DNA from: CAYPIE01 sp964410665
Lineage (GTDB): Bacteria > Planctomycetota > Planctomycetia > Gemmatales > Gemmataceae
DNA length: 64,000 nucleotides
Assembly (NCBI GenBank): GCA_964410665.1
Contig: CAYPIE010000010.1
Span: 1-64,000, forward strand
Reading direction: 5' to 3'
The notes under the pieces are model-generated. The model saw nothing but the letters and a program-made list of their open reading frames with translations. It was not told the DNA's origin and did not search any database. Position 1 is the stretch's first letter. Each line of letters begins with the position of its first letter. Positions 26,823 through 35,011 of the stretch are shown piece by piece. Both the position numbers and the translations under genes were made by a program.

Positions 26823-27851
26823 GTGGCCAGCGACCGCATTAGCGACTATCTTGCCCAGTTTAGCCAGACCCGCACCCAGATGATCGAGCAGCTGCGTCAG
26901 GTCGTCGTGGGACAAACGGAGGTCATTGAACAAATTCTCGCGGCCATCTTTACCCGTGGTCACTGCCTACTGGTGGGCGTCCCCGGCCTGGCCAAAACCT
27001 TGATGGTGAGCTCAATGAGCCGGATCCTGGACGTAAGCTTCAAACGGATCCAATTTACTCCCGACCTGATGCCCTCGGACATTACCGGGACCAATATCCT
27101 CGAAGAGAACGACCAGGGCCGCCGGAACTTTCGCTTTGTTCATGGCCCCCTATTTGCCAACGTGGTCCTGGCCGATGAGATCAACCGAACGCCGCCGAAG
27201 ACCCAGGCAGCTCTGCTCGAGTCGATGCAGGAGCGGCAAGTCACGGTAGGCCAGGAGACCTACCCCCTGCCCGAACCATTTTTTGTGATTGCTACCCAAA
27301 ACCCGATCGAGCAAGAAGGGACCTATCCCCTGCCCGAGGCGCAGCTCGATCGCTTTATGTTCAACATTAAGGTTGAGTACCCAAGCCTTGAGGAAGAAAA
27401 ACGGATTCTGAGTCTCAAAGCCAAAGGGGAGGTCCCCGAGCTGACCAAGGTCCTTTCCGGCAAAGCAATCTTGAACCTACAGAAGCTGGTGGCCAGTGTT
27501 CCAGTAGGAGACTATGTGATTGACTATATTGTCCGACTGGTCCGAGCCACCCGGCCGGCCGACCCTTCGGCTCCGGCGATGGTGAAACAACTGGTGGACT
27601 GGGGGGCAGGTCCCCGGGCGGATATTTTCCTGATGGATGCAGGCAAGGCGTTTGCCGCGATGGATGGACGCTTTAGCGTGGCCATTGATGATGTGCGTAA
27701 GGCGGCAGTGCCGGTGCTTCGTCACCGCATTAGCACCAACTTTCAAGCACAAGCCGAGGGAAAAGCCAGCGAGGACATTATCCAAGAATTGCTCCAGCAG
27801 ATCGGCGAACCCGAGCCGACTAAGTTCGCCACACGTAGGAAACTCGGATGA
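26823..27851 (+). CDS. MoxR family AAA+ ATPase
   Basis: A 342-residue ATPase. Walker A is GVPGLAKT, Walker B VVLADEINR, sensor 1 VIATQNPIEQEGTYPLPEA with LDRFMF, and the C-terminal lid has RPSAPA-like packing with VPVLRHRI. MoxR proteins act as chaperones for VWA-domain partners, here most likely the BatA/B-like protein. The start is GTG 26823 with AAAGGA upstream. Unusually it follows the Bat genes by 80 bp; in most Bat operons moxR is first. Confidence 0.95.
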   Translation: MASDRISDYLAQFSQTRTQMIEQLRQVVVGQTEVIEQILAAIFTRGHCLLVGVPGLAKTLMVSSMSRILDVSFKRIQFTPDLMPSDITGTNILEENDQGRRNFRFVHGPLFANVVLADEINRTPPKTQAALLESMQERQVTVGQETYPLPEPFFVIATQNPIEQEGTYPLPEAQLDRFMFNIKVEYPSLEEEKRILSLKAKGEVPELTKVLSGKAILNLQKLVASVPVGDYVIDYIVRLVRATRPADPSAPAMVKQLVDWGAGPRADIFLMDAGKAFAAMDGRFSVAIDDVRKAAVPVLRHRISTNFQAQAEGKASEDIIQELLQQIGEPEPTKFATRRKLG

Positions 27852-28588
27852 TCCCGCCAGGCTGGTGGTACCTCGCGGTCGTGGCCGGACTTGGTCTGTT
27901 GGCTGCACAGGTCAATTGGTGGTTAGTCCGTCGTTTGTATCGACGTTTGCAAGCGGAGCCGGAGGTGGAGACCGGGCCGTTGCCGCGGACGGGTCTTGCC
28001 TATCTATTGATGCTGCTGCTGGTAAGCTTTGTCATCGCCGGCTGGTCGGTGGGCTTTTACTACCTAAGTGTCGGTTATCACACCTGCTTACCACGCTTCC
28101 ATCTCGATGTGCGAGATCCATTTCTGCCGAGTGTGGTCGGTGGCTGTGCCATGAGTATAATGGCTTTGCCACTGTGGATCTGGGCCGTTTGGTGGTTGTG
28201 TCGTCCGGAAGTCCCAACCACCTTGTTCGATTTGCGTTCGATGACGGCGACCTTGTGGCAACCCTGGTTTCGCCTACTCCTCGTGCTGACGCCTATGTTT
28301 GCAGCAAGCGGAGTGTTACTGTCGATGGATCATTACGCCCGTTTCCGCCAAAACGCGTTTTACACCAGTCCATTCTGGAACGTCGGCGAAACGATGTATA
28401 CGTATGATCAAGTCACACAGATTCGCTTTCAACGCACGTCCAGCGGCGAGCCCGAGGTCCGTATCCAGGAGGAGGATGCAGATCTGTGGCAGGTGATCGG
28501 CACCCGCGGGGCCGTGGGTGAGACCTTGGGAGGCTTGCTAAATTTCTTAGAGACCAAGACCGGACGTCGTATCGAACGTGGGTCATGA
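27848..28588 (+). CDS. Membrane protein downstream of moxR, unknown function
   Basis: A 246-residue protein with about four transmembrane helices (WYLAVVAGLGLLAAQ; LAYLLMLLLVSFVIAGWSVG; GGCAMSIMALPLWIWAVWWL; PWFRLLLVLTPMFAASGVLL) and a soluble C-terminus (YTYDQVTQIRFQRTSSGEPE). It starts in an ATGA overlap with moxR. The position is where a DUF58 gene is usual, but it has no DUF58 motif. No family recognised. Confidence 0.75.
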   Translation: MIPPGWWYLAVVAGLGLLAAQVNWWLVRRLYRRLQAEPEVETGPLPRTGLAYLLMLLLVSFVIAGWSVGFYYLSVGYHTCLPRFHLDVRDPFLPSVVGGCAMSIMALPLWIWAVWWLCRPEVPTTLFDLRSMTATLWQPWFRLLLVLTPMFAASGVLLSMDHYARFRQNAFYTSPFWNVGETMYTYDQVTQIRFQRTSSGEPEVRIQEEDADLWQVIGTRGAVGETLGGLLNFLETKTGRRIERGS

Positions 28589-28608
28589 ATCGGCGACGGC
28601 GATCCGTC

Positions 28609-29319
28609 TTAGCTCACCGAAGCGGGAATCCGGGAATCCGCGACGATTTGGCCGTCTCGGTAGCGGATGATGCGCTCGGCGCGATCACCGACTTCTTGAC
28701 TATGGGTGACAATGAGCAAAGTCATCTCCCGGTCTCGATGTAGGTTGTCAAAGAGATCCAGGATTTCTTCGGCCGTCTGGGTATCCAGATTGCCCGTGGG
28801 CTCATCACCAAGCAGCAGGACCGGATCATTGGCCAGAGCACGGGCAATGGCAACGCGTTGGCGTTCCCCGACCGAGAGCCGGCTCGGCAGATGATGGGCA
28901 CGGTGGGCCATGCCGACTGTTTCGAGCAAGTCGCGTGCCTTGGCCATACGCTGATGGGCGGTGCGATCCCCCTCAAACATCGGGATCTGCACATTCTCCA
29001 GGGCGGTGAGCGTGGGCAACAAATGAAATGATTGAAAGACAAAGCCGATCTTGCGGGCGCGGAAGGTGTCCAACTGGTCCTGACTGGACAGTGGTTGGCC
29101 CTGGAAATAAATATCGCCAGCGTCGGGGTGGTCTAAGCCACCGATCAGGTTTAACAGTGTCGATTTGCCGCTTCCGGAGGGGCCCATAATGGCGACATAC
29201 TCCCCCGAGTAAATCTCGAGGTTGACATCGACAACCGCAGCCACCTGGCCGTCGGGGTAAATCTTGTTGAGGTGGGCCAGCCGCAAAAGCGGCGTTGTTG
29301 GGGGGATGATTTCACTCAT
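28609..29319 (-). CDS. MacB/LolD/DevA-type ABC transporter ATPase
   Basis: A 236-residue ATPase with Walker A GPSGSGKSTL, Q-loop FVFQSFHLLPTLTALEN, signature LSVGERQRVAIARAL, Walker B LLLGDEPTGNLD and H-loop LLIVTHSQEV. ATG 29319 has GGAGG upstream and overlaps the permease gene by 8 bp; the 45 upstream codons of open frame lie inside that gene. Last gene of the lipid-synthase operon, so it probably powers export of that product or of a related envelope lipid. Confidence 0.95.
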   Translation of the reverse strand: MSEIIPPTTPLLRLAHLNKIYPDGQVAAVVDVNLEIYSGEYVAIMGPSGSGKSTLLNLIGGLDHPDAGDIYFQGQPLSSQDQLDTFRARKIGFVFQSFHLLPTLTALENVQIPMFEGDRTAHQRMAKARDLLETVGMAHRAHHLPSRLSVGERQRVAIARALANDPVLLLGDEPTGNLDTQTAEEILDLFDNLHRDREMTLLIVTHSQEVGDRAERIIRYRDGQIVADSRIPASVS

Positions 29320-30463
29320 GCCGCAGAGCCTCCGTCGGCAGCAAGTTGGCGGCCCGATAGGCGGGATAGATACCGCCAATGAGGCCAACCAGCCATGCGA
29401 CCACAAAGCCTTGAAACAGAACGCGCGGGGCGATGGCCCCAGAAACATAGCCACTGGTCATCGGCCAGTGGGCCAACAGGTAAGTGACTGCAAAGGCGAT
29501 CGACACGCCAATGATCGCGCCCATGCTACTGAGGAGCAGAGATTCGCCCAGCACCATGCGGATAATCCGGCTCCGCCGCCAACCGATCGCCCGTAAGATG
29601 CCGATCTCACGAACACGCTCCAGCACCGACATAATCATGGTATTGAGCATGCTCACTGCGCCGATGATCAGGGCGATCAGTGAGGTCACTTTGCTCATGG
29701 CATCGATAATGCGAATCGGTAAAAAGCCCTGCACATATTTCTCAGCGGGCTCCGCGGCCAAGCGTAACGAGCGGCCTTGTTCATCGGTGAGCTGTTCAAT
29801 CCGCGCAGCTACCGTTTCCAGCGCGGCTTCCGGATCCGCACTGGGTTCGATGGTCACGCCAAAGCCGGTGACTTTGCCTTCTTGAAACATCACTTCCTGG
29901 AGGTCTTCCAGTCGGACGACCGCTGCGCCTTTTTCAAAGATGGTCGGGCTATCAAACACACCCACCACCTGAAAAGTCTCGCCCACCATCTCCACATCTT
30001 CACCTGGTGTTTTATCTAACACCTCGGCTAACTTCACTCCAAGCATGATGCCCCGGCGATCATCCGTTTGTAAGGCCCGTCCCGAGACAACTTCGAGCTG
30101 AGCAAAGTCGGGCGAGTCCAACGGCCAACCGATTACCTGCACCGGAATCGAACTGCCGCCACGGCGTTTGATTTCCATGGTTTGGTTGAGGCTATACGAC
30201 ACCGTTTTGACCCCAGGGACCTGATGAATCGCGTCGGCAAAGCGTTGCTCGAGTTCACTATTGTAGATCAACACTCCTTTGGAGGTGATGACCAAATCCA
30301 CACCTTTACGGACGAAATTCTCCTGAAAAGAGTCCGAAAAGCTATCCGAGACGCCTTGCAGGGTCACCAGGGTACAGACGGCCACGGCTACCCCGATGAT
30401 GGTCAGGATCGAGCGGGCCTTGCGGCGAAACAGATTTTTCAGCAAGAAGGTAAAAAAGTACAT
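29312..30463 (-). CDS. MacB/DevC-like ABC transporter permease (FtsX fold)
   Basis: A 383-residue permease: N-terminal helix (SILTIIGVAVAVCTLVTLQG), extracytoplasmic MacB-type region (about 45-260), then three helices (VTSLIALIIGAVSMLNTMIM; LLLSSMGAIIGVSIAFAVTY; GFVVAWLVGLIGGIYPAYRA) with the FtsX signature VREIGILRAIGWRRSRI. Size and topology match DevC-type permeases, which lack the fused ATPase of MacB. It lies 6 bp after the hydrolase gene. No membrane-fusion adaptor (DevB/MacA type) gene is found in the window. Confidence 0.93.
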   Translation of the reverse strand: MYFFTFLLKNLFRRKARSILTIIGVAVAVCTLVTLQGVSDSFSDSFQENFVRKGVDLVITSKGVLIYNSELEQRFADAIHQVPGVKTVSYSLNQTMEIKRRGGSSIPVQVIGWPLDSPDFAQLEVVSGRALQTDDRRGIMLGVKLAEVLDKTPGEDVEMVGETFQVVGVFDSPTIFEKGAAVVRLEDLQEVMFQEGKVTGFGVTIEPSADPEAALETVAARIEQLTDEQGRSLRLAAEPAEKYVQGFLPIRIIDAMSKVTSLIALIIGAVSMLNTMIMSVLERVREIGILRAIGWRRSRIIRMVLGESLLLSSMGAIIGVSIAFAVTYLLAHWPMTSGYVSGAIAPRVLFQGFVVAWLVGLIGGIYPAYRAANLLPTEALRHE

Positions 30464-30469
30464 GAATGC

Positions 30470-31366
30470 TCATAAGTGCTTATGGGTTGCCACGGGTTTT
30501 GCAGACGACTCGATTGCATCCGGAGTATGCACTGCACGCATGCGCTTCAGGTGCTGCTGCACCATCTCGACAAACACGGTCGCGTTCTGCAAGGGAGCGA
30601 TGTGCTTAGCGGCCGGGACGGTATCCACAACACAATTGGGCAGATGAGCCGCCAGCCAGGCTCGGGTCGCCGCGAACGGGGTATGTTCATCGTAGAGGGC
30701 CACGACCGGTTGTTGAACACGGGAGAGTTGTTCGGCGGTCAATCCAGCTTCCGCGAACACATCGGCCCCACAGCTGGTTTCTGACAGTTTGGGTAGCTGG
30801 GCTAACCAGCGAACGGCACCGGGCCCGGTGGCTTGTTTGAGCTGCTCAATTTGCTCGGGGTTAAGTTGGGCAACAAGGGCAAATAAATGGGTAAAATCTA
30901 CCTGTTCGCCAAGGGATAGCCCCAGCGGGGCGAACATCTCGCGAAGCTCGACCCAGACGTTGGCCTGATGCAGATTCGGTTCAAGGTCTTTGAGGCCCGG
31001 GAAGTAGGGATCGGACAGGATGACGCCACGAACCTGTTCGGGGGCGAGCACGGCCACATGCATGGCGACGACCGCGCCGAAGGAATGGCCAACAAAATAG
31101 GCGGGTCCAAGCCCGAGTTGTTCTCGGATCGCGAGATAGTCGGCAGCCATTGCCGCGGAGGTATACCCAGTGGGAGTCACCTCGGTAAGACCGTGGCCAC
31201 GCAGATCGTAAGCCGTCACGCGAAACTGCGAAGCGAGAGTGTCCAGGATGCCACTAAACAGCCAGACCGACAGGTTCGCGGTGACTGCATGCAAGAGGAC
31301 CACATCGGGTCCCGCACCGAGCTGGCGATAATGAAATGACGTTCCATGAACATCGAGATGGGGCAT
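30470..31366 (-). CDS. Alpha/beta hydrolase, possible product-release enzyme
   Basis: A 298-residue alpha/beta hydrolase with the nucleophile elbow VGHSFGAVV (Ser95), oxyanion region VVLLHAVTANLSVW, acid VALYDEHTPF and base AAKHIAPLQ, so the triad looks intact. It lies 17 bp after the free ACP gene and 6 bp before the permease gene. By position it may release or transfer the acyl chain from the synthase (inference); other roles such as ester hydrolysis are possible. Confidence 0.88.
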   Translation of the reverse strand: MPHLDVHGTSFHYRQLGAGPDVVLLHAVTANLSVWLFSGILDTLASQFRVTAYDLRGHGLTEVTPTGYTSAAMAADYLAIREQLGLGPAYFVGHSFGAVVAMHVAVLAPEQVRGVILSDPYFPGLKDLEPNLHQANVWVELREMFAPLGLSLGEQVDFTHLFALVAQLNPEQIEQLKQATGPGAVRWLAQLPKLSETSCGADVFAEAGLTAEQLSRVQQPVVALYDEHTPFAATRAWLAAHLPNCVVDTVPAAKHIAPLQNATVFVEMVQQHLKRMRAVHTPDAIESSAKPVATHKHL

Positions 31367-31383
31367 GCAGAGCTCTCGTATGA

Positions 31384-31668
31384 CTATTTGTTTAATTGGT
31401 TGTAGAGAAAATCCTCAAGTTCCCCGAGGGCAATATCTTGCACCTGGCGACGGGTCAAGTCTGCGACAAACTCGTGGAAGGGGAAGGGGCGGGCGTAGAG
31501 CTGTTCGAGCTTTTCGGCGAGGACCACGGCGTCGATCGACATCATGCCCAGGTCGGCAAAAAACAGCGTATCTGCCGCAAGCTCGCCGGAATATTCCCGG
31601 CCATTAAAGTTGCGAACGATGCTGGCCAGGTCGTGGTGAATCTGTTGCCGCGAGTGCATCGACGTCAT
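31384..31668 (-). CDS. Free-standing acyl carrier protein
   Basis: A 94-residue carrier protein with the phosphopantetheine site ADLGMMSIDAVVLAEKLE; the serine aligns with the DSL serine of ACPs. The gene begins inside the end of the AT-DH synthase gene (about 65 bp overlap). ATG 31668 is favoured by GGGAG just upstream; 31671 and 31659 are alternatives. It could carry a starter unit, or receive the finished chain for the hydrolase next door. Confidence 0.85.
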   Translation of the reverse strand: MTSMHSRQQIHHDLASIVRNFNGREYSGELAADTLFFADLGMMSIDAVVLAEKLEQLYARPFPFHEFVADLTRRQVQDIALGELEDFLYNQLNK

Positions 31669-34600
31669 CATGCTCCCAGACAACCGTGGCACAAAGACCG
31701 CTCGGGGTTTGCCGCAGGCCAACCGAGATAGGTGCCTGGGCGTTGCTGCCACGGTGGATCTGAACCCAATACGTTTCCCCCGGAACAGTGTCATCATAGG
31801 GAACAATGCTCGCAAGGTCTGCCTCGGAAGTGCAGCCAAACGCCTGCGCCACAGCTTGCCGAGCTAGCCTGAGCGGTACGCTTGCTCCATCCGCATCGGC
31901 AGGCATTTCCGAGCGAGGTTGTATGGCCAAACCGACCCGTGGTGTCCTTGCGGCTAGCGCAAACATGACACCCTCCAGTTCGACCACCGCGGCAAAGGCC
32001 TGCAGGGGACTGTCCGGTTGGCCGCGGTGTCGAAAGCCGGCGTGGCCTTGGTCGTCAATCTCCAGTTCGATGTCCGCTGGGAAAAGCCGAGTACCCGTCT
32101 TCCAGTACCACAAAGTCCGCAGAGCGTCCTTGGCCACGATGCGACGGTAAAGCCATTGATTGTGTTCCTTCTCCGGGCCCGTAAGGTCACGGAACTGACG
32201 CAGTTCGTCCGGAGTCAGGGTCACATAGGCTGTGGCCATACGCATCGCCAACTGCAAAATATCCGGACGTAACTCCAATCGCATCAGGCAGGGGCCGGTG
32301 GGGGTGGGCGGAAACTCTGGGCATTCTTGACTGATGAAATATTCATCCTTGGGGCCGTGGAAGTTGACATCGCCGAACGGGACGTAAAACCGCCAGTAAC
32401 GGGCCTTGTGCATGCGGCACCAGATGCGCCCATCGGGATAAATCAGGTCCATGCCATGGTCAAAATGCCGCGGTGAGGTATCCTCGATGTAGCCACGGCT
32501 AGTTAGCTGGCTGCCAACTTCTGGACAAGGACCGAACAGCTCCAGTCGTCCTACTTCCACCGGCAATAGAATGCGGCCGGACTGATCTTCCTGCTCAAGG
32601 TGCCAGGAAGCGAACGGATGCATACCGACATCAAGTAAGATGGGGTCGAGCACGAATTGGGGGTCGGGGTTGGAGGTGAATAGATTGTGCCGAGGCAACA
32701 CCTCGACTTGACTCTCGATCCCCTCGTCGCCGAAACGGTCGGTGGAGCGGACGCCGTGAAAACGCGGTCCGTGGAACAGGTTCTTGTAGAGCACGTCGAG
32801 GGGCACGCGGCTGGTCATCTCGTGGGTCAGGTGCCACGGCTTGGCGTGGGGCGGTTCCGGGTACTGATCATCCAACACCACCTGGCCCTGCATCACCACC
32901 CAGCGTGAGGTGGCTGGTCGGCGGGTGTTCCCCAAGTCACGGATTTCGATTTCCACCCGAATCGGGCTTTCGGCGGGGTCGAGGGTGCTACGCTGAGCAC
33001 GCACCTCGATACTGGTTGGCTCATCAATGTCATAAGGCAGCCAGCGACTAAGGCGTACTTTCTCGACCGCGACCACCACTTTACCGGGGACGAGGACTGA
33101 GGCGACCTCAGCAAGGATTTCCAGGTCAAAAGTCATTGGCAGCACGGGCAAGCCGTTTTGGTCGGGATCGACTCGGCTGGCGCCCCGTCCACCCACGGTG
33201 TGGTCGTGCACAAAGGTATCTTCGGCAAGATCAAGACGCCGACGCATCACCAACGACTGGCCAGGCTGGAACTCGATGAGGTCGCCGAGCATTGGCCAAG
33301 GTGGACGGGTTGCTGATGGGTTCGGATTGGTGGTAACAGAAATGGTCCCGGCCGGCGATGGTTGGCCACGTCGCTGTAGGTAGGTTTCGATGATCTCGGT
33401 CTGCAGGTCGAGGAACTGCTCCATCACTCCGAAGTAGGCTTCCATGAGTTGGGGTTGGCGCGACGAGGTGGCCGAGGTTGGGGCTGGGGTTCGATCGAAT
33501 GCTAGACGCTGAGGTTCTCGACGCGTGTAAAGATGCTCCAGGTTCATCGGCACCTGATGAACGGCGAGTTGGCCGAGGGCATGGTGCAGCTGAGTGACGC
33601 CCGGTCGACGTTGCATGTTGGTTGGCAAGGCGAGAATGTCGCGGCCTCGCAGGATATCCTCGACAAAGGTGGACAGGTTGCCGCGTGGACCGACTTCGAG
33701 GAAGATACGTACCCCGTCGGCATACATCTGTTCGATGGTTTCGGTGAAGCGTACTGGGGCGGCATAGGAGTGGACGGTGAGTTGGCGCATCGCCTCGGGG
33801 TCGTCCGGAAATGGCTGCGTGGTAGCGCAGGCGTAGACCGGGATTTTGGCAGGCATAAACGTAGCGGTACGAAACATGGCATCGAGCGGGCCCAGGCTGG
33901 GTTCGAACATGGGCGTGTGGTAGGGCCGACTAAACGAAAGTTGCTCCGCAATCCAGCGTCGAGCTTGGACTGCGGCCTCAACTTGTTGCATGGCCGCGGG
34001 GGGACCGACTAGCACGGTTTGGTGCGGGCAGTTATCAATGGCAATATGCACCCCGCGGACCCCCAATTCGGCGATGACGGCCTCGATTTGCGGGCGACCG
34101 GCACCAACCGCCAGCAAGATAAATGGCGTGGCTTGGTCGGGTGGTGATTGCTCGAGTTCCGCGGTCGTCGCGGTGCTGCGGAAGACAAAGTCGGCATCGA
34201 CGGTGATGGCGTCAGCGACCCAAAGCGCGATCAGCTCCCCCATGCTATGCCCGGCTGTGGCGTCGGGCCGAAAGCCGAGTTGTCGTAGAAGTAGCCACAG
34301 CAACCAGTCGGCCATCATGACCGTGAACATGGCGTTGGACAGTTTATGCAGTTCCTTGGCAGCTTGCGCAAGTTCTTCCGGTGAACGGGAACCTTGAAAG
34401 ATGAGTTTGCTGTAGGAGTTGTGCAAGCGGCCGGTGCGCTCAGAGATCTCCTCACATTCGGCGAAGAACTCAGTCATTTCCGGGAAATGGGGCAGCATAT
34501 CCTCAAGCATGCCCAGATACGGAGCGCCTTCGCCCGGAAAGAGCATGGCGAGCTTGCCCACAGATCCCAAGGGGGATTCCGTGTAATAGATGCCCGCCAC

Positions 34601-34912
34601 ATCCCGGATCGTCCGACAATCCGGATTCGCGAGTTTCTCGGTTGCTCGGGCCAACTTGCTGCCGAGATCGCTGAGCGACTTTACGACCAGTGCCAGGCGG
34701 TACTCGCCTGGTGGTAAGGGGCAGTTCAAGGTGTAAGCCAGATCGGTAAGAGGCACGTCGGGGTGGGCTTCGACAAATTGCGCCACCTGTTCGAGCCGCT
34801 TGAGGAGTTCGCTGCGACTGCTCCCGCCCAGCAGGATCAGCTCGGTTGCCCAGGGTAGCGTCTGGGGATCAGCGAAAGTGAAGCGCGGTTGAGCATTGAG
34901 TTGGGTGCTCAT
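31604..34912 (-). CDS. Polyketide/lipid synthase subunit: AT - DH - degenerate PPTase-like
   Basis: A 1102-residue protein. An acyltransferase domain spans about 115-430 (LAMLFPGEGAPYLGM; nucleophile AGHSMGEL, Ser223; FLEVGPRGNLS). A helical linker is followed by a product-template/dehydratase double hot-dog about 540-830, with VHDHTVGG (H569, H571) and a second-fold LDVGMHPFASWHL (about 766). The C-terminal 200 residues resemble a 4'-phosphopantetheinyl transferase as found after DH in enediyne-type PKSs (RIVAKDALRTLW, K928), but the expected GIDIE-type metal site reads VGLAIQ. That domain is therefore probably inactive. Start ATG 34912, 99 bp after the KS protein stop; no strong ribosome site. 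Confidence 0.88.
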   Translation of the reverse strand: MSTQLNAQPRFTFADPQTLPWATELILLGGSSRSELLKRLEQVAQFVEAHPDVPLTDLAYTLNCPLPPGEYRLALVVKSLSDLGSKLARATEKLANPDCRTIRDVAGIYYTESPLGSVGKLAMLFPGEGAPYLGMLEDMLPHFPEMTEFFAECEEISERTGRLHNSYSKLIFQGSRSPEELAQAAKELHKLSNAMFTVMMADWLLWLLLRQLGFRPDATAGHSMGELIALWVADAITVDADFVFRSTATTAELEQSPPDQATPFILLAVGAGRPQIEAVIAELGVRGVHIAIDNCPHQTVLVGPPAAMQQVEAAVQARRWIAEQLSFSRPYHTPMFEPSLGPLDAMFRTATFMPAKIPVYACATTQPFPDDPEAMRQLTVHSYAAPVRFTETIEQMYADGVRIFLEVGPRGNLSTFVEDILRGRDILALPTNMQRRPGVTQLHHALGQLAVHQVPMNLEHLYTRREPQRLAFDRTPAPTSATSSRQPQLMEAYFGVMEQFLDLQTEIIETYLQRRGQPSPAGTISVTTNPNPSATRPPWPMLGDLIEFQPGQSLVMRRRLDLAEDTFVHDHTVGGRGASRVDPDQNGLPVLPMTFDLEILAEVASVLVPGKVVVAVEKVRLSRWLPYDIDEPTSIEVRAQRSTLDPAESPIRVEIEIRDLGNTRRPATSRWVVMQGQVVLDDQYPEPPHAKPWHLTHEMTSRVPLDVLYKNLFHGPRFHGVRSTDRFGDEGIESQVEVLPRHNLFTSNPDPQFVLDPILLDVGMHPFASWHLEQEDQSGRILLPVEVGRLELFGPCPEVGSQLTSRGYIEDTSPRHFDHGMDLIYPDGRIWCRMHKARYWRFYVPFGDVNFHGPKDEYFISQECPEFPPTPTGPCLMRLELRPDILQLAMRMATAYVTLTPDELRQFRDLTGPEKEHNQWLYRRIVAKDALRTLWYWKTGTRLFPADIELEIDDQGHAGFRHRGQPDSPLQAFAAVVELEGVMFALAARTPRVGLAIQPRSEMPADADGASVPLRLARQAVAQAFGCTSEADLASIVPYDDTVPGETYWVQIHRGSNAQAPISVGLRQTPSGLCATVVWEHDDVDALAATDSPRPGQHRSQL

Positions 34913-35011
34913 CGGATGGAAGCCCCACGACGATGAAGGAGAAGAACACCGTCGCCCCGGATTGGAGTCCGGGGCGATAGGGAATTTCGGGACACTGGGA
35001 TTCGCCGCGTG

